A DNA stretch of 64,000 nt. Origin: JAEUHQ01 sp964538915. GTDB taxonomy: Bacteria; Planctomycetota; UBA1135; UBA2386. The notes under the pieces were generated by a model. It saw nothing but the letters and a program-made list of their open reading frames with translations, was not told where the DNA came from and made no database searches. The position numbers were made by a program, and so were the translations under genes. Location: NCBI GenBank assembly GCA_964538915.1, contig CAZIFB010000024.1:6269-70268 (forward strand), in the 5' to 3' direction. Shown in pieces: positions 59,862 through 64,000 of the stretch; the stretch's first letter is position 1, and every line of letters begins with the position of its first letter.

Positions 59862-60862
59862 TCGCGGCGATCGAAGACGGCTGGCAGTGGCGCGATCCCG
59901 CGTGGTTCCTGCTGCTGGCACTGCTGCCGCTTCTCGTCGTGTGGCGCATGCGGTCGCGCACCGGAGTGCGTTTCGCCGCGGCGACGCTCGTCCGCGATCC
60001 GCGACCGCCGGCGCTGCCGACGACGTGGCGAGTGCGCGCGGCCTTCCTGCCGACCGCGCTTCACCTCGCCGCACTCGTCGTCGCGATCGCCGCTCTCGCT
60101 CGACCGGTGCTGCAGGAGCCGCTGCCGCCCGAGCGGCTCGGGCGCGACGTGCTGCTGTGCATCGACCGCAGCTCGTCGATGGCTGCGGACGACCTCGCTC
60201 CGGGCCGGACACGGCTCATGGTCGGCGTCGAGACCGCGACCGCTTTCGTCGAGTCGCGCCGCGACGACCGGGTCGGTTTCGTCGAGTTCGCGCGGTACGC
60301 CGACCTGCGTTGTCCGCCCACGCTCGACCACGCGGCGCTGGCCGACCTGCTCGGTTCGGTGGCCATGGTCGGCAAGGACGGTCCCGAGGACGCGACGGGC
60401 ATCGGCGCCGCGGTCGCGGCGGCGGCGGCCGTTCTCGAGCGTTCGTCGAGCAAGGGCAAGGTCGTCGTGCTGCTGACCGACGGTGAGGAGAACGTCGCGA
60501 CCGCGGTGTCGCCCGGCGAGATCGCTCCACTGCACGCGGCGCAGCTCTGCGCCGGGCTCGGGATCCGCGTGCACACCATCGTGCTGGGGCGCGGCAACCG
60601 GAAGCCCGACGGGCGGGTGGTGCCGCTCGACACGACTGCGGTGCAGCAGCTCGCAAGGACGACGCGCGGCCGTTTCTTCACCGCGAACGACGCGGCGTCG
60701 CTGGCCGCGGTGTGGTCGGAGATCGACTCGCTCGAAGCGGTCGCGTTCGCCGAGCCGCGCGTGCGCGTGCACGAAGGGTTCGACGTACTGCTCGCCGCGG
60801 CGCTGCTGCTTGCGTTCGTCGCGCACGTGGTCGCGCGTTCGACCCTCGAGGTGACCGCGTGA
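59858..60862 (+). CDS. batA: BatA-like VWA membrane protein
   Basis: 334 residues, family length. Two N-terminal helices (WFLLLALLPLLVVWRM, ALHLAALVVAIAALARPVL), a VWA domain with full MIDAS (CIDRSSSM, then VVLLTDGEEN) and a C-terminal helix (LLAAALLLAFVAHVVA). Bat proteins form a membrane complex linked to oxidative-stress tolerance and, in some species, cell-envelope stability. GTG start 59858; 4-bp overlaps with both neighbours. Confidence 0.92.
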   Translation: MIAAIEDGWQWRDPAWFLLLALLPLLVVWRMRSRTGVRFAAATLVRDPRPPALPTTWRVRAAFLPTALHLAALVVAIAALARPVLQEPLPPERLGRDVLLCIDRSSSMAADDLAPGRTRLMVGVETATAFVESRRDDRVGFVEFARYADLRCPPTLDHAALADLLGSVAMVGKDGPEDATGIGAAVAAAAAVLERSSSKGKVVVLLTDGEENVATAVSPGEIAPLHAAQLCAGLGIRVHTIVLGRGNRKPDGRVVPLDTTAVQQLARTTRGRFFTANDAASLAAVWSEIDSLEAVAFAEPRVRVHEGFDVLLAAALLLAFVAHVVARSTLEVTA

Positions 60863-61863
60863 ACGACCTGCGTTTCCTGGTCCCGGAGTGGTGGCCGGCG
60901 CTGCTGCTGGTGATCGTCGCCGTGTGGGCCGGGTTCGTACTCGCGAAGGCCGCCGCGGCGCGACGCACGAAGCACTTCCACGGCCGCGAGGACGCGGTGT
61001 GCGGGCGCCGTGGGTACGGGCGCACACGCGCTGGCTGCGCGGCAGGGGCAGCCGCGTGCGCGGCGGTCGCGCTGCTGCAGCCGGTGTGTGGGCCGGGCGA
61101 CGGCGCGCCGGTCGGGCCCGAGGTCGTGCTCTGCCTCGACGTTTCGCGATCGATGGACGCCCGCGATGCCGTGTCGTCCCGGCTCGCCGCCGCGCAGCGG
61201 GCGATCGACGTCTTCGCGAAGGGTGGGCCCGGCACCCGCCTCGGGCTCGTGCTGTATGCCGGCGCCGCGCGGCTCGCCGCGCCGCTGTCGGACGACCTCC
61301 CGGCCGTCGCCGCGATCGCGCGAACGGCGTTCACGGGCGCGGTCGAACGCGGCGGCAGCGATCTCGGCGCGGCGATCGACGCGGGCGCCGCGGCGCTGCA
61401 GCGGAGCCGCGCCCCGGCGGGGGCGATCGTGGTGCTCGGCGACGGCGAGGACTTCGGCGGCGCCGGCGTCGAGGCGGCGAAGCGTGCTCGCGCGGCGGGG
61501 CTCGTCGTGCACTGCGTCGGGTTCGGCAGCGAGGCCGGCAGCAAGATCGTCGTCGCGGCGGACGGCGCCGAGTCGTACCTGCGCGACACGAGCGGCGCGT
61601 TCGTCGTGACTCGGCTCGAACGGGAACACCTCGCGGCCGTCGCGGCGGCCGGCGGCGGACGCTTCCTCGCGCCCGCGGTCGATGGAGCCGTCGAGCGGCT
61701 GATCGGCGACACGCTGCTGCCCGCGGCACGCGCCGCCGCTGTTCACGACGAGTCGCGGGCGCCGGCGCATCGTTTCCAGTGGCCCTTGCTCGCAGCGCTG
61801 CTGCTCTGGATGCTCCGCCTCGCCTTGCCGGAACGACGACCCCTCCTGGAACGACGACGATGA
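60859..61863 (+). CDS. batB: BatB-like VWA membrane protein
   Basis: 334 residues. Helices near 9-27 and 60-75, VWA domain with MIDAS start VVLCLDVSRSMDARDAVSSR and GAIVVLGDGEDFGGAG, and a C-terminal helix (WPLLAALLLWMLRLAL). Compared with BatA, the last part (ARAAAVHDESRAPAHRF) matches the BatB ending. Overlaps both neighbours by 4 bp (GTGA, ATGA). Confidence 0.9.
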   Translation: MNDLRFLVPEWWPALLLVIVAVWAGFVLAKAAAARRTKHFHGREDAVCGRRGYGRTRAGCAAGAAACAAVALLQPVCGPGDGAPVGPEVVLCLDVSRSMDARDAVSSRLAAAQRAIDVFAKGGPGTRLGLVLYAGAARLAAPLSDDLPAVAAIARTAFTGAVERGGSDLGAAIDAGAAALQRSRAPAGAIVVLGDGEDFGGAGVEAAKRARAAGLVVHCVGFGSEAGSKIVVAADGAESYLRDTSGAFVVTRLEREHLAAVAAAGGGRFLAPAVDGAVERLIGDTLLPAARAAAVHDESRAPAHRFQWPLLAALLLWMLRLALPERRPLLERRR

Positions 61864-62609
61864 CCGCCGCGAAGGTGCTCGCCCTGACCGCCGCCTGCCT
61901 GCTGGCGCAGGATCCGTCGTCGTCCGGCGCGCACGAGGCCAGCGGTCTCGCGCACTACCGCGACGGGCGCTTTCTCGACGCGCACCGCGAACTCGCCGCC
62001 GCCGTCGCCGCGGCCGGAACCCCGTGCCCGCCGCACCTCGCGTACGACCTGGCGCTCGCTTCGCTCCGGGTCCAGCGCACGACCGACGCGGAGGACGCGA
62101 TCCGTCCGTTTCTCGATGACCACGATCCGGCGGTGCGCGCGCGCGCCGAGTTCGTCGCGGCGATGGCAGCCCTGCAGCGCGGCGAACGCGCGGCGGCCGC
62201 GGCCCGGTTGGCCGACGCCGAACCGCTCGCGTGGCAGTCCGCGGTGCGCGGCGCCGAACTCGCGGTGCGTGGTTTCGTGCGCGCTGCGGACGTTCGCGGG
62301 AGCTGGCCGGAGGCGCTGCGCAACGCCGAGCGCGCTTCGCGCACGCTCGCCGAGTTCCGCCGCCTCGCGGCCGAGGACGCCGCGAAGCGCCGCGAGACGG
62401 CGACCGAGAAGGCGCCGCCGCCGCCCGAGCCGCCGCGCTCGACCGAGCGACCGCCCGAAGAAGCCGCCCCCGACCTCGCGACCGCCGTGCTGCCGCCGGC
62501 CGAAGTCGCGCGCCTCCTGCAGCGTGTGCAGCAGCGCGAAGCCGAGAAGCAGCGGATCCGGCGCGATGCGCAGCGCAACACCGCCGCGGCGGGGGAGCGC
62601 GACTGGTGA
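61860..62609 (+). CDS. TPR protein in the position of BatC
   Basis: 249 residues. Signal-like N-terminus (VLALTAACLLAQ), TPR-type helical repeats (about 25-170: GLAHYRDGRFLDAHRELAAA, MAALQRGERAAAAARLADAE), then a Pro/Glu-rich region and a basic C-terminal helix ending DAQRNTAAAGERDW. BatC of Bacteroides is a TPR protein between BatB and BatD, as here, so this is its positional equivalent. It may bind the VWA proteins on the periplasmic side. The C-terminal stretch PAEVARLLQRVQQREAEKQR fits a DUF-type ending seen in Bat TPR proteins. Confidence 0.75.
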   Translation: MTAAKVLALTAACLLAQDPSSSGAHEASGLAHYRDGRFLDAHRELAAAVAAAGTPCPPHLAYDLALASLRVQRTTDAEDAIRPFLDDHDPAVRARAEFVAAMAALQRGERAAAAARLADAEPLAWQSAVRGAELAVRGFVRAADVRGSWPEALRNAERASRTLAEFRRLAAEDAAKRRETATEKAPPPPEPPRSTERPPEEAAPDLATAVLPPAEVARLLQRVQQREAEKQRIRRDAQRNTAAAGERDW

Positions 62610-63937
62610 ACGCCCTTCTGGCGTGCTTCGCCGCGTTCGTGATCCCGCAGGATCCGCCGCCCGTGTTCGTCGAGGTCGAAGCCTCGGCGACGTCGGCGTG
62701 GGTGCACGAACCCATCGAGGTGGTCGTCCGCATCGGCACCGACGAGGCGTGGTTCCGGGCGCACGCCGTGCCGTTGTTCCAGCAGCCCCTCGACCGGCCG
62801 TACCACGTCACGGTGCCGTGGCTGTCCGCCGGCGAGGATCGGGCCGTCGAACTCGTGGCGGCCGCGACCGGCGGGACCGCGAAGATCGCCGTGGGCGACG
62901 GCGTGGTGTCCGCGCGTACGGCCGGTCGACGCGACCAGGGCGGTCGCGCGTTCGAAGTGCTCGAACTGCGCTACCGGTGGTTGCCGCTCGTGCCGGGGAC
63001 GTCGTCGATCCAGCCGGTCGAGGTGCGGTACGCATTCGCAGAGCGCTTCACCGGGGACTTCCTGACGGGTCGCCAGCCGGTCGGCCGCGCGGAGGCGAGT
63101 GTCTTGTCGACGGTGCTCACGCTCGAAGTGAAGGCGCTGCCGCTCGCGGGGCGGCCGCCGAGCTGGACCGGCGCCGTCGGGGAGTTCACGCTCACCGCGG
63201 CGACCGCGGCGACGAGCGTGCGCGTGGGCGAGTCGTTCGCGTTCGAAGTGACGGTCGCGGGGCGCGGCAACCTCGACCGCTTCGCTCCGATGGCGTGGCC
63301 GCCGCTTGCTGGCTTCCAGGTGCAGGGCCTCGTCGAGCGGCGCACCGCGGACGCGCGCACGTTCGTGTTCGACGTGCTCGCGTTGCGCGCCGGCGCCGCG
63401 GCCGTACCGCCGGTGACGTTCGCGTCGTTCTCACCGCAGCGCGGCGACTACCTGATCCAGTCGACCGCGCCGGTGCCCGTGACCGTCGAAGCCGCGAACG
63501 CACCGCTGCCGCCCCGAGTGCAGGAACTCGTCGACGCCGACGCACGGGCCGCGCGGCGACCGGTGCCGTGGTGGTGGCACGCGAGCGTCATCGCGGTCGT
63601 GCTCGTGATCCACGGTGCGTTCCGCGCGCGGCGCCGGCAGCGGCGCTTCGTCCAGGCGGTGCGTGCCGCCGAAGCGGCGGTCGGTGCTGCGCCGGGGGAA
63701 GTGCAGCGCACGCTCTCCGCGTTCGAGGAACTGTGCGGGCTCGCGGCGGGCGCGCCGTTCGCAGGGGAGCCGACGTGGTCGGCGCTCGCGCTGCTCGTAG
63801 AGCCGCCGGTCCTCGCGTCGGCACGGCGTGTCCACGCGGCGCTCGACGCCGCGCGTTTCGGCGGCGCTGCGCCGGCGGCGGAGGACGTGGTCCGCGCGGC
63901 GGCGGATCTCGCCGACGCGGCGGTCCGGCGCGCGTGA
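62606..63937 (+). CDS. batD: BatD-like protein
   Basis: 443 residues. Signal-like start after GTG 62606 (LLACFAAFVIPQDPP), repeated Ig-like beta modules (VEVEASATSAWVHEPIEVVV, TSVRVGESFAFEVTVAGRGN), then a membrane helix (WHASVIAVVLVIHGAFRARR) and a cytoplasmic helical tail. The module pattern and position downstream of BatA/BatB/TPR identify BatD. Shorter than Bacteroides BatD (about 600), so it may lack modules. The stop is 3 bp from the end of the convergent tRNA-Leu gene. Confidence 0.85.
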   Translation: MNALLACFAAFVIPQDPPPVFVEVEASATSAWVHEPIEVVVRIGTDEAWFRAHAVPLFQQPLDRPYHVTVPWLSAGEDRAVELVAAATGGTAKIAVGDGVVSARTAGRRDQGGRAFEVLELRYRWLPLVPGTSSIQPVEVRYAFAERFTGDFLTGRQPVGRAEASVLSTVLTLEVKALPLAGRPPSWTGAVGEFTLTAATAATSVRVGESFAFEVTVAGRGNLDRFAPMAWPPLAGFQVQGLVERRTADARTFVFDVLALRAGAAAVPPVTFASFSPQRGDYLIQSTAPVPVTVEAANAPLPPRVQELVDADARAARRPVPWWWHASVIAVVLVIHGAFRARRRQRRFVQAVRAAEAAVGAAPGEVQRTLSAFEELCGLAAGAPFAGEPTWSALALLVEPPVLASARRVHAALDAARFGGAAPAAEDVVRAAADLADAAVRRA

Positions 63938-63940
63938 TCG

Positions 63941-64000
63941 TGCAAGGGGAGGGACTCGAACCCTCACGGCCGTTTCCGGCCCGCGGCTTTTAAGGCCGCT
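63941..64000 (-). tRNA. tRNA-Leu(TAA), partial
   Basis: The minus strand from 64000 reads through the anticodon arm (GCGGC-CTTAAAA-GCCGC, anticodon TAA), a long class II variable arm (GCCG-GAAA-CGGC), a T arm (GAGGG-TTCGAGT-CCCTC), the acceptor 3' strand CCCTTGC and discriminator A. The 5' part lies beyond the window. No CCA is encoded (the next minus-strand bases are CGA), unlike the tRNA-Thr in this window. Confidence 0.95.

Noticed and set aside
56803..59961. 1052-residue minus-strand ORF over the HutD/DUF58 genes
   Set aside because: Arg/Pro-rich, no motif, and covers genes with firm family assignments on the other strand.
60061..62811. 916-residue minus-strand ORF over the Bat operon
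   Set aside because: Antisense to BatA/BatB/TPR with intact motifs; the translation is low complexity.

Overview
The window comes from a very GC-rich bacterium (around 70% GC by eye; nearly every third codon position is G or C). Genes are packed tightly on both strands, with many 4-bp ATGA/GTGA overlaps. The gene content fits a planctomycete-like organism best. Supporting signs are Bat/DUF58/VWA clusters, secreted CotH-type and formylglycine-enzyme-like proteins, a ribosomal protein L3 gene outside any S10 operon, and a C-terminal beta domain on the CotH protein that resembles surface or secreted proteins of that phylum. This placement is inference: no rRNA gene is present. The high GC produces many long antisense ORFs that are not genes.

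Layout. 1-1490: end of a GldG-like/DUF4340 ABC-auxiliary operon, closed by an intrinsic terminator. 1739-5282: a three-gene membrane/DUF58/VWA cluster. 5399-9084: rplC, a 57-residue basic protein, a flavoprotein of the HI0933 family and a divergent mnmE. 9268-13943: nrdR, a standalone ATP-cone protein and smc. 13971-18969 (minus): a four-gene operon encoding a secreted CotH-kinase protein, a VTC polyphosphate-polymerase domain protein, a DUF4956 membrane protein and an HlyD-type protein; this is the strongest candidate for a little-described system. 19161-21449: a lipoprotein fusing a serine beta-lactamase-like domain to a VanX-like D,D-dipeptidase. 21558-27585: citrate synthase, a 96-bp tandem-repeat array, an M48 metalloprotease lipoprotein, a thiolase and a one-chain aconitase-family enzyme with its swivel domain at the N-terminus.

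27593-37193: a mixed stretch of membrane, transporter, oxidoreductase, phosphatase, MFS, metallo-beta-lactamase-fold and macrodomain genes. 37354-44097: secreted M28/PDZ peptidase, LysM protein, an NtrC-type regulator, and a large exported HEAT-repeat protein that appears to contain a degenerate receiver domain. 44322-44397: tRNA-Thr(CGT). 44493-51596: lipoprotein, cardiolipin synthase, RmlC-like epimerase, FGE-like exported protein, HD-GYP response regulator and RluD-type pseudouridine synthase. 51652-55744: a class II aldolase/SDR fusion coupled to an ABC exporter. 55763-57343: M14 carboxypeptidase. 57422-63937: HutD-family protein followed by a complete DUF58-BatA-BatB-TPR-BatD operon with 4-bp overlaps. 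The window ends inside a tRNA-Leu(TAA) on the minus strand.

Much of the window concerns the cell envelope: exported peptidases, peptidoglycan-directed enzymes, the CotH/VTC operon and two Bat-type clusters. Housekeeping genes (rplC, mnmE, smc, nrdR, gltA, rluD) are scattered among them.
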